A DNA stretch of 64,000 nt from Sthenelais limicola (taxonomy: Eukaryota > Annelida > Polychaeta > Phyllodocida > Sigalionidae). The notes beneath the pieces are model-generated. The model saw only the letters and a program-made list of their open reading frames with translations, made no database searches and had not been told where the DNA came from. Location of the stretch: assembly GCA_942159475.1 (NCBI GenBank), contig OW804094.1, positions 126,714,755-126,778,754 on the forward strand, read 5' to 3'. This document shows, piece by piece, positions 13,201 through 25,800 of this stretch. The position numbers and the translations under genes were made by a program. Numbering within the stretch: position 1 is the first letter of the stretch; each line of letters begins with the position of its first letter.

Positions 13201-14187
13201 GTGGCTTCCAATTTATCTTCCCCCTCCTTCAAGTCCCTTCCATCTAGTTTTTGCCGACTTAAAACTGGAATGGAAACATTTTCCTTGAGTAATAGTCACT
13301 TACTCTGTTATGTATAAGTGATGCTTTCCCCTCCCTCTATGCATTGCCTTCCATCATTTATGATAGCAGGTGTAAGAATGCGAGGCCATTTTAGACATGC
13401 CATACCACTTCACTAGTTCATTTTCAGGCGAGTTAAGATAGATAGCGAAAGGTTCTTCTATTAACTATTTTAGCTTTACTCTCACTCTTCTCTCTCTCTA
13501 CCTCACTCGCCGGCTAACACTTAACTCACTCACTCTCTAATGTTGTTCTTGCAAACACGGTGGAACAACAACTTGAAATTAGATTTTGGCCTCTAAAATT
13601 CTGTTTTCCAATATGTCAAGGGTGATTGATGGTGCGGGTGATTCATTGATTGTTTGGATGTAAGATGAGAAATGTCTTAAATTGGTATTTCAGGATCGGC
13701 TTCCGCAAGCATGACCTATATTTGATATACGCTGGTAGGCAAACTGGCCACAGAACATGATATTTGCTTTGCTCTATTATAAACACAAATAAATTGCCAT
13801 GTATTGTGCGCAGAAATATTCAATCACTATTCGGATTAGTTTCTCTATGAATATCTTGAAGTGCAAATGGAGTAGACTAAATCAATTCTACTCTACTGTG
13901 CCGAGTACTATTACCTATATCTCGCAGGGCCTTTAGATACTAATCATATCCGTATAGAGCAAACTTTTACCAACCATTTTATATATACCCTTGATCAATT
14001 TGGCCTTGTCCCAGCGTGTTAGTAGATAGATTTTCTCCGTCTGACATGTATTTTTTCTTTCTCATTCTCCAGTCCACACTTTCTCTGCTTAAGGCTACTG
14101 GGACCTGTGAGCTGTCCTAAAAATAACGATTTATCCATCCCCTTGTGGATGCCAAGCCATGCCACTGTCCCCTCTTCCGACAAGGAA
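7201..14187. other. Non-coding DNA; no supported gene
   Basis: I see no recognisable exon in this 7-kb stretch. Open frames of about 105-108 codons occur near 7852-8178 (plus) and 9560-9877 (minus), but neither matches a family I know and such lengths are expected by chance. A short CT microsatellite is at 10908-10942, and C-rich pyrimidine patches lie at 12027-12060 and near 13483-13540. The 10.68-11.50 kb part is GC-richer and open on both strands without a recognisable product. Confidence 0.5.
11571..11715. repeat. Imperfect triplet repeat (ACT/ACC/CTC)
   Basis: Degenerate three-base repeats (AAC, ACT, CAC, ACC, then CTC) run for about 145 bases. They open several frames at once, giving Thr-rich, His/Tyr-rich and, on the other strand, Val-rich translations. 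That pattern is typical of simple sequence rather than a gene. Confidence 0.8.
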
Positions 14188-14700
14188 GCGCCTGCACTGA
14201 TTATAATTTCATTAAATTTTCAGGCGCCAGCTCAGGGATGGGTGGGGCTCTCTACAGCAGCTGGGGTCGTGCACCTTAGTAAATAAACATATCGATTTGG
14301 ATCCAGTCTAGCGGGGGTCGCTTCCAGTGCTTTAAAATTGATCCGGGACAAAAAGCCTGTTACATTTTAATTGATTCTTCGGGGTCGCTTGACAGAAATT
14401 GATTTGAAATTTTCGCAGTGGATGTATTTAGCTGATGGGCAATTTCTTGAATGAGTGGGCACGCGGCGTGGGTGGCGATACAGGCCTAATTGGGATGGCT
14501 TTTTCCTTGTAACATACGTTCAAAGAGAGGGGAGCGGAGGGTTAAGAGTGTAGGCGTGTGGTAGGAAGGATTTGGATAGGATTTTTACAAATTTTCAAAA
14601 CGGGGCGCCTGGCAAAAGTTGAGTCAATATGATGAGTACGTCGTGGAGCCAGAGTTGAGTGCGTGCTGGGGTCAATGACTTAAAAATTGATTCCTCAAGT
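14188..14700. promoter_or_regulatory. Composite motif cluster: GGGGTC followed by ATTGAT
   Basis: Four GGGGTC words (14263, 14314, 14381, 14668) are each followed within about 10-25 bp by ATTGAT or, once, ATCGAT (14291, 14337, 14398, 14686). A further ATTGATT lies at 14370, and all copies point the same way. ATTGATT is compatible with Pbx or Onecut homeodomain sites, and GGGTCA/GGGTCG resembles a nuclear-receptor half-site. The block opens with a GCGCCTG...CAGGCGC inverted repeat (14188-14194 and 14221-14227) enclosing a TTATAAT. A regulatory role is inference from motif order and spacing only. Confidence 0.35.
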
Positions 14701-17396
14701 TGGCTGAAGCACTAGTTAACCTTAGAACTGGGCTACCTTTCACTACCTCCATCCACCTCTACGCCTGGGTGTATCCTCTTCATTGATTCTGTGCGTAAAG
14801 TTTTTTTTCCTCGAGGAAAAAAAATCATGTTACTCGCTTGTAACCGTCGGCAGAAATAACATTCAGCTTCAGAAGCCAACACCGCATGAAAGAGTTAAGA
14901 CACGCCACGGTTTTGGTTCTCCTTGTCCTAGACACTTTGAATTGATTTTTATTTAAATATTTCAGTCTGCTAGCTAGAGTACACTTATTTGATGGATAAT
15001 GCTTGTACTAGGGGAGATGGTGGAAACAGTACTTACTCAGTGCATGTCAAAGGCAGGTTCTATATAATTGATTTCTATAAGTATCTTAGGCCTGTTGCTA
15101 GCACTGCCCATCTCACATCGACATTGCCACCTTTTCCTCTCTCTCTCCCACCTACACCACCATCCCACCGATACCAAAAGCTCCGATATTAAATGTTTTA
15201 TGGGGGGCTGTCAGGTGAAGAGGGTGAAATTAAAGTGTGATCATTACCAAGTCCGTATGTGTTGTCCAGAAGATGGTCGGCTGTGAGAAGGGGCTGCTTT
15301 TATTGTGTTTACCAGGGTGTATTACATTCTGTTTGCCTCTGGCCGCTACACATGACAAGGATTGCAAATACGACCGAGCAAAGTATCCCTCTCCACGAAA
15401 GGGGCCATCCAAAGTCTCAGTAAGCCCGGACTTACACCCGATAGATAGTTCGTGAGAGAGCGTCTAAAAGTTGCCAACAATTGCTTTTAAAGAATTGACT
15501 TGTCCGAATTCGCTGCCTTAACCCACAAGGCAATTTCAAAATGGTACATCCAGAATACAAAGTATATGTATACTCAAGTTGCAATGGGACCTCACTTATG
15601 TCTTTTCTTTTCTAGGTCCGATGCACACAAAAATATCCCACCCACTCTTTTTTTCTCTGTATGTTTTAAAAGATTGTAAGCAAATTTGATTTTTTTGATT
15701 TTTTTTTGTGGTCACAGCTGCTGTCGATACTCGGCTATATACAAATAAATTCGGTGCTCATTCGAGCTAAGATTGCACTCGTTGATCAGGTTTGAATTGA
15801 TCTTCACTCTGTGAGTCATTTGATGTACACCTCCGCCTCTTAACAATCCAATTTAAAACCAAGGAGACCTGTTATTTTGGTGGCTGATTTCGCAGTCTCA
15901 ATCTCCTTGCTCAGGCCGAAGAAGCTACTTGGCCCGTCCTATTGTACCTCCTACACAACAAGGCCTTGTATTATTTGCCGTCCCCATGATGTTTTAATGG
16001 AAATGAAATTAATGTTTGTTCGGGGATTAATTTTTGTTTCATGAGAATCTTTTGACATGATACATGTTGGGAGACAGCTGGTGTAGTGTTAAATGCATTG
16101 AAGAAGCTTTTGGGCCTACAAAAGATGATGCTCCCACAGGCATCGGTGATGGTAGTACAGCCTAATCACCCTCTCGCCGACGCCTGTGAGATCTGTGTAT
16201 TTCAAGGAGCGCTAGTAGATTGCGATAAATTGGAAAAAGGGGTTCTTAGAATGCCACTAAGGTTTGACTTAAATAGGGTGAATGTTTGCCTTTGAAAGCC
16301 GAGTGACTGCTGCCTTGAAGCAATTGCTTGTTCGCTGATCACTGTCAACATTCATGCTGCTGCCATGTTTGCAGTTTGAAAAACATAAATGTGCAGAACG
16401 GATTGCTGTGAATATCCAAATGAGATGAACAAACATTGGCCTCCTCACCTTATTTTCACTTCCCAAATTTCAATGTAGCGAAAGGAGAAAATGTAAACTC
16501 GACTGTGGCTCGATTGCTGATTGTGATGTTTGAAGTTACTTAGAATGGCCCACTCCCTCGGGATGTGTTATCGACCTCGCGGCATAAATGGCATTTAATA
16601 ATTCTAATGCAATCGATAGCAGTGTTGAAACGCCAGGCAGTACTCTGTGGGCTGAACTTTTCATTGGAATTTTAAATTAGAAAAACATGACGACTATTTT
16701 CTGGTTTTCAGGCAGCACTCCCAGCGCAGGAATTTTTACTTGGTGAATGGGGGGCCAATGTGAATGTTTAAACAGAAAACACAACAACGCTGTCAGTATT
16801 GAATAGTTTGGGGACACAGTTGTTAGCCCTTGGGCTAGCAGGATAGAGAGAAAAAATCAAACCAGACCGGGATTTTGCTATGAAAATGAAATGCAAATCA
16901 CTTCTGTTTAAAGGAAAACCAATAACATCCGAGGTACATTTTTCATGGCAATCCATCCCACTTTTTCATTTTTCTAGTGTCTTTGAAAATAAATGTGGTG
17001 CAAATTCGAGAAATATGAGTAAGTAATTTTATGAAATGTATTATATAATTTGGAGATAATTGCCAGATGGTGTATGAGAAGCTGCTGCCTAATGTAATCT
17101 TGGATTAGTTGGAGTTGGTGCTATTTATAGCAAAGATAATATTTGGCCTTGGGAGATGAAAGTTGCAATATGTGAGCCCCGCTGTGGTCTACCTCAACTT
17201 TCACATGAAGAAATTCACTACCCTGGTTTAGTTTAAATGATTTTTATTCAGCAAGAAACATTATACATAGGCGTATTATTCCCAGCCTCTGCGTTGATAA
17301 ATTTTAGGAAGATTTGAGAGTCTCATTTATCAGTACAATGCAATACAAGTTCTATACAATCATGTCCACTGATATAGTTTTACAATAATCACAAAC
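14701..17396. other. Non-coding DNA; no supported gene
   Basis: No recognisable gene. A plus-strand frame at 16086-16295 has a fairly protein-like reading (a Cys-x2-Cys and mixed composition). It has no matching family that I know and no convincing splice signals on both sides, so I do not call it. Confidence 0.45.
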
Positions 17397-17397
17397 A

Positions 17398-17600
17398 ATA
17401 GTTCATGAATACATCAGGATATTAGTCAAATCATTTATATCAATACCTATTTATGAATTAATCACTCAGTTGATAGTTTACAAATACATCAAGATATTAA
17501 TTCACAATCAGTTATATCAATAGCTATGAATTAGTCAACGGTTTATAAATACATCAATATATTAGTCAATCATCATATCAATAGCTATTTATGAATTTCT
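17398..17600. repeat. AT-rich tandem repeat, about three ~70-bp units
   Basis: Three diverged units follow one another. Each contains 'aaatacatca' or 'gaatacatca', then 'atattag' or 'atattaa', then 'atatcaata', and ends with 'ctat(ttat)gaatta'. The three copies begin near 17398, 17472 and 17539. Unit length varies between about 67 and 74 bp because of small indels. Confidence 0.8.
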
Positions 17601-17699
17601 TAGGTCTTACACAAGGGTAACCCAACACCAAATGGCGCAAAGCTACGTGTGTGTATATGCGATATCTTTATATTAATCTTTATATTAATCCATCGATCA

Positions 17700-17702
<3 letters not shown>

Positions 17703-17734
<32 letters not shown>

Positions 17735-17780
17735 TATACAAATCCTTTATTCAAAAACACCTGCCATCAATAAGTCTTTT
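17703..17780 (-). mobile_element. Probable retroposon 3' end: poly(A) with AATAAA signal
   Basis: On the minus strand, AATAAA (17751-17746) is followed 13 bases later by 30 uninterrupted A residues (T30 at 17703-17732 on the plus strand). A genomic A run at the normal cleavage distance from a polyadenylation signal is what reverse-transcribed transcripts leave behind: a processed pseudogene or a LINE/SINE tail. The body would extend to higher coordinates. I could not recognise it, find its 5' end, or see target-site duplications, so it may be old or truncated. A simple poly-T tract is the alternative. Confidence 0.45.
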
Positions 17781-20700
17781 ACTTTAGCCCTAAACATGTA
17801 TCATTTTCACATCACGTGTTTGTCATACAAGCTTGTTCCATGCAGTAAGTGGTGTGTGTGTCTGTGCATTTTGAATATGGATCCATGACCATTAATGCAT
17901 TGGCTATAATATACATCTTCCAAGGCAGTGTTTAAAAACCATTAACCCTTTTGATATAACCGAGATGAATCGGCACACATTCAGTGTCCTGTTCGTGCGG
18001 TCTGAAAACTGGGGTTATGTAAATTTTCTTTCTTCGCCAGGCTCGTGATTTCACTTTGAGAAACAAATGTAATGCGACTCGTCTCCTTCGTGTTGACACA
18101 CTGCACTAGAATGTTATGTGAAATATTTGTACATTTGAAGGAATGTTTGTACACATTTGACCCCTTTTTCTCAGTACTCAATTTTTAGGGTTTTCGCTGC
18201 GAGTTTATTTTATATCTGATTTAAGGCTGCGCATACAGGGGTGGTAATGAAGCAAGGGTGTCTCTTGGCTCGGCTACTTTTACTGAAAGCCATCCTTATA
18301 ACATGCATGCACATAGTGGTCCCCATGTATTATCCTCTTGTTTGCTATTATGGGAACCTTTCATGGCTCGTTATTATAAAGAATCCCCAAGGTGAATGAA
18401 ACCCAAACTCTTGGCAAATCTCTTCGTGTGGTTTCCAGAAGACCAGTGACTGAATCTATCAGATCCTTTGCATCCTTCCTTTTCATAAGCCATTCCACTT
18501 ATCCGTCCATCGATTAGGGGCCAAGCTAAGTGTGAAAACTGAGGCTGGGTCAGTGCCGGCAATATTCTCAACCTTGAATATATTTGGGTTTCCGAGCACA
18601 TTTGGGTATTTGGGTTTGCCCGAGCCCGAGCGACGTGTACACAAGCATCAAGCACACAGCTGTAGGACTGTGTGCTTTTCATTTCGAAGCCTTTTTCGAC
18701 GCCGATAGGAGAGAGAATCGAAGATGAAGTGCAGCTTAGTATAAATATCTCGGGACAAGAATGTGGGTTGGGAAGAAAAGTAGGAAGAAGAAGAGGAAAA
18801 GAGTGGGGGTGGATATACTGTATACAGCTTTTGGGTCCACCCTTGGGGCAAGAATGAGTGTATAAGCCATTGGGGGCTGGGGGCTGGCTGGGGGAGGCCT
18901 TAGAAATGTAATGGAAAATGGGTTGCTTGGGTTTATATAGAATTGGTGAGGTATTGGCTAACTTCTTGCTTGGTTTTCCTCATCCGGAGCTAAGCTCTCC
19001 TTCTCTCGCTGGGCCTATAGGCCTGGCCTTGGCCCACCTACAACAATTGAAGCCTCTCTCGGGTCACGATTATTATGGAATTCAAACAGTCTGGCTTGTT
19101 TTGTCTGTGCATTTTCAAACAGTATCTCATTTATTTTGCAGCCCCTAACCGTGAATATGGCAGGGAGAGCACGTTGAGGGAAACATGTAAATGGTGTGAT
19201 GTTTAGGGAGGGGATGGCTATGCATTCCACCGGTGGGACACCCCAACCCAGCTTGGGATACACTGAGACCGCTTCAACATTTCAGCACGTGGGATTTGTC
19301 TCAGTCTCAGCACACTTGTATGATCGGGCCAGATTCCGGCAAACCAAACACTCCAATCTCCCTCCCCTGATTTGAAATCAGATAAACTCCACCACCACTT
19401 ATCCAATTCCTGCATGACTACAGCAGCGCTAAGAGAGGGCGGGGAAAAATTGATTTTTTTTTCAGTTGAAAAACAACAGCATAATAAATAACCCCCTGTC
19501 AATTAAGCAGTGAAGTCATGCACTGATGTCTCTTTAAGTTTGTTTTTTTACTTAAGGGTCGTTGGTCCCTCCCCCAGGATGGCTTTTTAAAAATGCATGG
19601 GGTGTTGTTAAATGGTGATAAAAAAAGGAGAGCCCTGATTAATTTGGATATTACATGCTGTCTGTTATCACGATGTTGGGGATTCATTATATGCCCCATT
19701 GGTGGGATGTAGTATACGAGGGAGGGGTTTGGAAGCTTAGGGCCCCGCGCCGATTCCAAAGAAGCTTTTCTCGCGCCCGACAACCCGACCACCGCGCTCT
19801 GAACAGGATATTTGACTCAAATTGAAACTAAATTCCGCGCTCGCGTGCTGTGCAATATTGATAGCATATTACGAGGGGGCTTTATGGGTTTCTTCGCGCC
19901 TGCTTGCTTCCATGTAATCTTTATAGCTAGCTCGGCGTCCTGGGTCACAAAAGGAAAGGGGCCCGAGGCAGGGATCCACACCCCCTAAACAGGCGTAAAT
20001 ACGAGATCCAGCCAAATAGAACCTGTCATATTTGGTTGCGCCAGAAATTTGTAAAATTTGTTTTTCCAGTGCAAAGAATCCGGCCGGCTGGGTGGGTTTT
20101 CGGGTGAAGCTGGCTTTTGAGAAGGGGGAGGGGGGTTGAGATATAGGGGGGGGGGGGAGGATGTGTGGTTAGTTATATGCAGTACGTCAGGGGGAGATTT
20201 GGTCAGGGCATGTGTAATCGACAGCGGCTAGTGTTTGTATAGAAATTGTATCTATTTCAGGTCAGAGCAACTTAGATCTTTTCTAAACACATAGACTCGG
20301 CATGCTATACCTTGGTAGTAGTGTGTGTTGCCCCTGTGCAACCCGCGCGCCTGTTTTCAACCTGGCGCGATCAAATGTTACAAAAGCTGCCCAGCTTTTC
20401 GCTCGGTTCACGGCTTTTATATAAACTGTGTCATTGCTATGGAAGAAAACAACGATGAGATCGCCATGATTGATATCAGAACATGTGGCTCGCTTTTTTT
20501 CTTCTTTTTGTTTCCATATCCAAATTCCGACACAAACTGGGTCGCCCCTGTGTTGAGATTAGATTAAACACCTGCTTGTAATTCGATAAGTTTTTTTTTC
20601 AAGTTAAGTTTGGGGAAAAGAATCACTCAATAGACAATGGATCATGGATGAAGGGAAAAGAGAATTACATTGTATATCAGTCAAGTGGTATTATTAATGT

Positions 20701-22710
20701 ATACACTAGTCAGTGAAGCCTGGAATGTCATATACTTGTCTTGCTGGTTGACAACCATGCTGAGGGTAATCGTGTGTATTCGCTTTCCCATGCATTGAAC
20801 ATGATGGTTTAATGATAAAATTGGAATCGTGTAACATCCCATCTAAATGGGTTTGACCCCCATATCAACAATGCCCACTTAACAGGGAGCTTTATTCAGA
20901 GAATTCCAATTACATATTATATAATCCCACGGCATCATTACTTCTAAATTTATATGGCTCTTGCTCGTCATAAATTTGTATGGGCATGCTCTTCTAGCCT
21001 GTGTTTGATCGGTCGCATGACAACACGCAATTGGAGAAATATTATTACACAATGGTTGAAATTGTGGGGTAAAAATGTATGAGAAATCTGACATGAAACT
21101 CGCAGACTACTAGTCATGTAAACTGTAATAGGATACCTCGATAATTTTTTTAGTATTTTTCTCACGGTCTCTATTCTGATGGGAAATCTTATTGTTTATT
21201 CCAGAAAAGGAGAGAAATAGCAAGGTCTTGACCTCCGGATTGAAACCTCTTCAGAGATAAAGGTAAAAAAAATCTCCACTTAATTTATATTGATTATTTG
21301 AATCTCGTCGTTGGAAATATATGGATTTTCTCAATTGTGTACTCACGCAATTCTCATATTAAGTTTTTTCTGCCAAACAAGTCCCCTCGAGTGTTAGTGT
21401 TTGGAAAATAAGGAATGTAGCTGGCTTTATGTGAATTGATATTTCTTTTGGGGCCCAATGTTTGGTTAGCCAACAACTTAACGCCATAGATCCCTACATA
21501 TTTATCGGCCTAGGCCAAATGTAATGATATATTGCAAGGGTGGCCTATTTTCAGAGAAGAGGCAAAACCATGGACTTGTGTTTCAAAAGCTGTATTTGCA
21601 GACACCATGGAATGGTCCCGGGGTCAGCGGATCACGAGATACGTTCCATTAAATAGAATGAGAGGGTTTGGCGGAGTTCAAATGTAGCTACCAAAAGCTG
21701 CTGGGGCTCTCTGACTTTGGCCCAGGGCACACCTCTATATAAATCCCAGCTGGGCGCACAAACATGGAATTTCAGTTGTCATGGCAATTTACATTTCACA
21801 AATTTCCCAAGCCTGGATATATCCTGTTGCTCAGTGACCCTGGGAGGAGCTGCTCGACCGGCGTTTTGTCTTCACCTAAACTGCTCTATGAAAAATGATA
21901 ACGATGATCCGCCCCACTCCTCCTGCCCCCTTCACTCCCCCTGCGCGGGATACCAGTGAGAAAGATTCATTCCTATTTGTAGACCTGCTACTCCGGCATT
22001 TCAGGGCAGCGTTTCACCTCGTCTTGATGCCAGTAAAAACCCTCAAAACCCCCCTCATGGGAAACAAGGCCTCGATGAGGATGAGTTAAAGTAGGAAGAT
22101 AGGGAGAATTAGCATAGAAAGATGAGGAGAGGTCGAGAAAGTAAAGAATCTCCACATGATAAATCGTAGTACATATCTTAGATCTCTACATACACTTCTT
22201 AAATTGCTCCTGTTACAGTAAACATTTTCTCTATAAGGTATATCAGCACAGATATTCCCCTTTTCTCATTTATCAGCAATTTTAGTCAACTTCTTTTTTT
22301 CCATTGCTTTAAATTTGTTTTTTGATATTTTTGTACATCCATAACCTATCCAATGCGCTGGAAGTCCTGAATTAAGTTCAGATACATACACCTCCTTTTT
22401 GTCATACATCATAATAAATGAAGAATAATGATAATAATTTACAAAGATCCTTATAATAATCATAAAGTTGCTAAAAAAAAGTTGAATTATTTATTCTAAC
22501 CACTGAAATTATTCTAACCACTAATCAGTTTCAAATCCAAACTCAAAACGGCGGTAATTATCAATAGAACAAATTATGCATATTGGACCAAGGGGTGAAC
22601 AAAAAACTACCGTAGGCCTACTAATTTATTCATCAATGATCTCTGTACGATTCCACTTGTAATAATGATAATAATAAAGTCAAAAGTTACACTTGTGTGC
22701 GATGCTCTGA
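17781..22710. other. Non-coding DNA with a CpG-rich patch
   Basis: No supported gene. At 19740-19870 there is a short CG-rich segment ('ccccgcgccg', 'ctcgcgcccg', 'ccgcgctcgcg'), part of a GC/AT mosaic running to about 20.4 kb. A G12 run lies at 20146-20157. The remaining sequence is AT-rich and featureless to my reading. Frames near 18374-18851 and 19015-19502 on the minus strand are not recognisable. Confidence 0.45.
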
Positions 22711-22835
22711 TTGGTGTTGAAGATGGGGGTATAGGAGTATATATATAGGGGGGGGGATACTTCAATAGTAGTTGGTGATGGGGGTATAGGAGTATATATA
22801 TAGAGATAGGGGGGGGGGATACTTCCATAGCAGTT
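22711..22835. repeat. Two-copy tandem repeat, ~62 bp, with G runs
   Basis: Two adjacent copies share 'gatgggggtataggagta', then a TATATATA stretch, a run of nine or ten G, and 'gatacttc(a/c)atag(t/c)a'. A third copy begins with 'gttggta' and breaks off. The opposite strand reads as Pro/Tyr-rich simple sequence, which is not coding. Confidence 0.85.
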
Positions 22836-25800
22836 GGTATACTACTATACCACGTCAGCAGCAGGAGTAGGTAGTGCTTTCGCATCAGGGGAGGCTTTCA
22901 GCAAGGCCCAATGGTGTAGAAATGAAGATGATATTTCACCAATACGCTTTTGTTCCCGGCAGGTGCTAAGGGAGCCTCCCCGGCTTACTTAATGTGAACA
23001 ACATACTCCTTAGAGAGAGAAGGCCTCGTCTCGTATTCATCTCCGGTCTACAGGAATTCAATTGTTAATAATCCCTCAAAGGAACGCGCTCAGCGTCTTT
23101 TGATCGCACTCAACACAATTACCACATAAAAAACGTTAAAATCCTTAACGGTAATCACACATCTTGTTAGCTGGCACTCAAACTTGTTTTCTCCTTCAAT
23201 CAACAATCGCTTTTTTTGCGCCGGCGCGAGATGTAATTATGGAGCATCGTTTTTCTCGCCACTCAGCTCCAGTGAAAGAGATCTTAATTGAGTATTTTCT
23301 CTTTTTCATGAGGTGTCATATAAAAGAGATGTTGAATTGCTTGCAGGGGAGTCTGACAGGCAGAGTGCCTTCAATTGTCTCTGTCTGAGGATCGCATTCA
23401 GTGGGAGTGCACTTATGCTCATTATAAAGGCATTCAAAAAGAGCGCCCGAGCTTCGCTTCTTCTACTTCCACTTCTCTACACTAGGCAATATCAGCGGCT
23501 TCATGGTTTCAATACAAAAGCCTTCTAAGTTGCTTTTGTTGCATCTCTATCATCCTCATAAAAGGATGTTGAAAATTCTGACAGCTACATACATACACAC
23601 CCAAGGGGCCCGCTCTCTCTCTATCTCTATCTCTCGCTCTCTCTCTTCTAACTCTTCTACTACTACTACCGCGCTCCCATCTCTCTCCTTCTCATTTCCC
23701 CCCTCCCATCAGCTCTTCTGTATCTACCCATCAACTCACTGCCTCATTTATGGCAAATGGCAGACAGCGAATACGTATACTCCCGACAACAAATAGCATC
23801 GCGAATATTTATTCCCCATTTTGAATGGAATTCTGAGTTGCGCGCGAGGCGGTGACGAGAACCAATGAGCATAGCTGTTCCCCCGCTGCTTTGCCAGATT
23901 TGGCCATTTGTCAAAGAAACACTGAGCACTTCGACTACAGACCACAGATCTGCTGGTTGTCGCACTATGGGCGATTAATCGCGAGGTGTCGGCGAATCTT
24001 GGGCTGACATGTAACCCAGGCCACCCTTTTTCTCTCTCGCCCTCCTCCTCTGCTGGGGCCATGAAGCCATACAACTAAACAGATCCCGGTTTGATAAATT
24101 TTCATTGCGCTTTTCCTGTCCCGGGCTGCGACTAACAACAGCAGCGATTCTTGCATGGGGCGGGTGGGATGGGGTATGTATAGAGAGGCGATAAAAGTTG
24201 CTTCAGGTTCGCTCGGCGTCGCCGGTCCAAAGGTGAAGACCTTGGGTGCGACAATCGAAGCTGAGAGGAGACTTAGAGACAGAGGCAGATGCCAACTGGC
24301 TGTTGCGATGATCATTAACATGATAAAGAATGGAGGAACAGACAGGCAACTCTCGGTGTGTAGAATACCGACAAACGTCTGGTGTGAACTCGCTGCGAAT
24401 TCCTCGTATTCTTAGTCGATTCACTTGAGAGGTGATGTTGATAAACAACACGTTGTGAGGCCCAGCTGGGGGAAGCATGCAGCAAGTGAAAGAATGCTAT
24501 GCTCATTCTCCTGCTCGTACTATTACTACTGCCCGTGCACTACCCCCCACCCACTCTCTCCACGGTCCCAAAACTCCTCCAGCTTCTCCTCCTTGCCCGA
24601 AAAACTCATGCCTCACGTGCACTGGTTGAACAGCGGTTCAACAAACTATCACTCAGAAAGGGGGGTAAAAATGAGGTGCGATAATGAAGAAGTCAGGTGA
24701 TTTTTGCAGGGATGATGTGTGATGTTTTAGTAGAAGGGGGTGGCCAGTAAGAGGGGGGGGGGGGGAGGGGTAGGGGAATATATATATATGTAAGGGGTGG
24801 AGTTGAACCAATTGCCCTATTAGGGTTTGGGAGGGTTAAACAGTAGGAGCTCAAAGTAAAAGGGCTTTAATTTCAGAATTTTAGAGTTCCTTCTTTAAGT
24901 GTCTCACAGTTTGAGGCTGACGTTTAGATATATGTAAAGGCCCTATAGCCTGTGGTATGTGAAGTACTTGGCATTTTTTCCCACATTTTTTCTCCTCTCG
25001 TGTGAGAAACTCGCCTCTTTTGTGAGCTTAACATCTTGCCTCTGTTTGGTAACGGGTGGAGCTGAGTAAAGCAGTGACGAGAGATAAACATTCATTAAAA
25101 TCATGTCAATCTGCACCTGCCAGTCGCTTCTCATCTTTTTCCCGATAAATCAGGGTGTCTTTTAGTCGGAGTGGCATTTGACCCGCGGAGAAAGTTGAGC
25201 CTTTCCTTGTACATCTTTCAGTGCTAGAGATGGGAAAGATGCTCGGCCTCATCCCCGAGAGCAGCTCCGGACAAACGCCTTTAGAAAAACGATCACTTTG
25301 ACTCATCCACAACCCTTCCATAGCTGGCCTCAAAAGCACACATGCCTGGCCGGAATTTAGAAACTTCAATATTTTTATCTTCTCATGGGGGCCGAGGCCG
25401 ACTGAAAGCTCGGGCTGCGTCCTAGAGAGATAGCTTCGTCTTGATGGCTTCTTTGGTGACAAATGGCCAGATTTGGTTGCTATGGTGATCATGTATGGCA
25501 GCGACAGGCGGGTTAGGATGTTGTTCAAGTGATACACTTGCTATGAAATTCTCGGAGGCTGATTCATCATCCCCTGGCCCCGGCTGCTGTTCGCCACCCC
25601 ACCTACCATTTGTCATATGCTATCTGCTCCACGGACCCGCGTTACATTCAAATGCTACAAGAACGGAGGCAGATTAAAATGGATTCCTTCCCTCATAGCC
25701 TGGCCCATCATGAAGACACCAATACCAACACAGAGCCGGGGCCCATCCGCCCCTTCAAACACACCCCGGTCTTCAAAGCTGATGGGGCTTGTCAATCCCA

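Noticed and set aside
16086..16295. 69-codon frame with a Cys-x2-Cys
   Set aside because: One cysteine pair alone is not a zinc finger; no partner pair and no clear splice sites.
18235..18250. CAGGGGTGG resembling a hAT terminus
   Set aside because: No matching inverted end was found within several kilobases.
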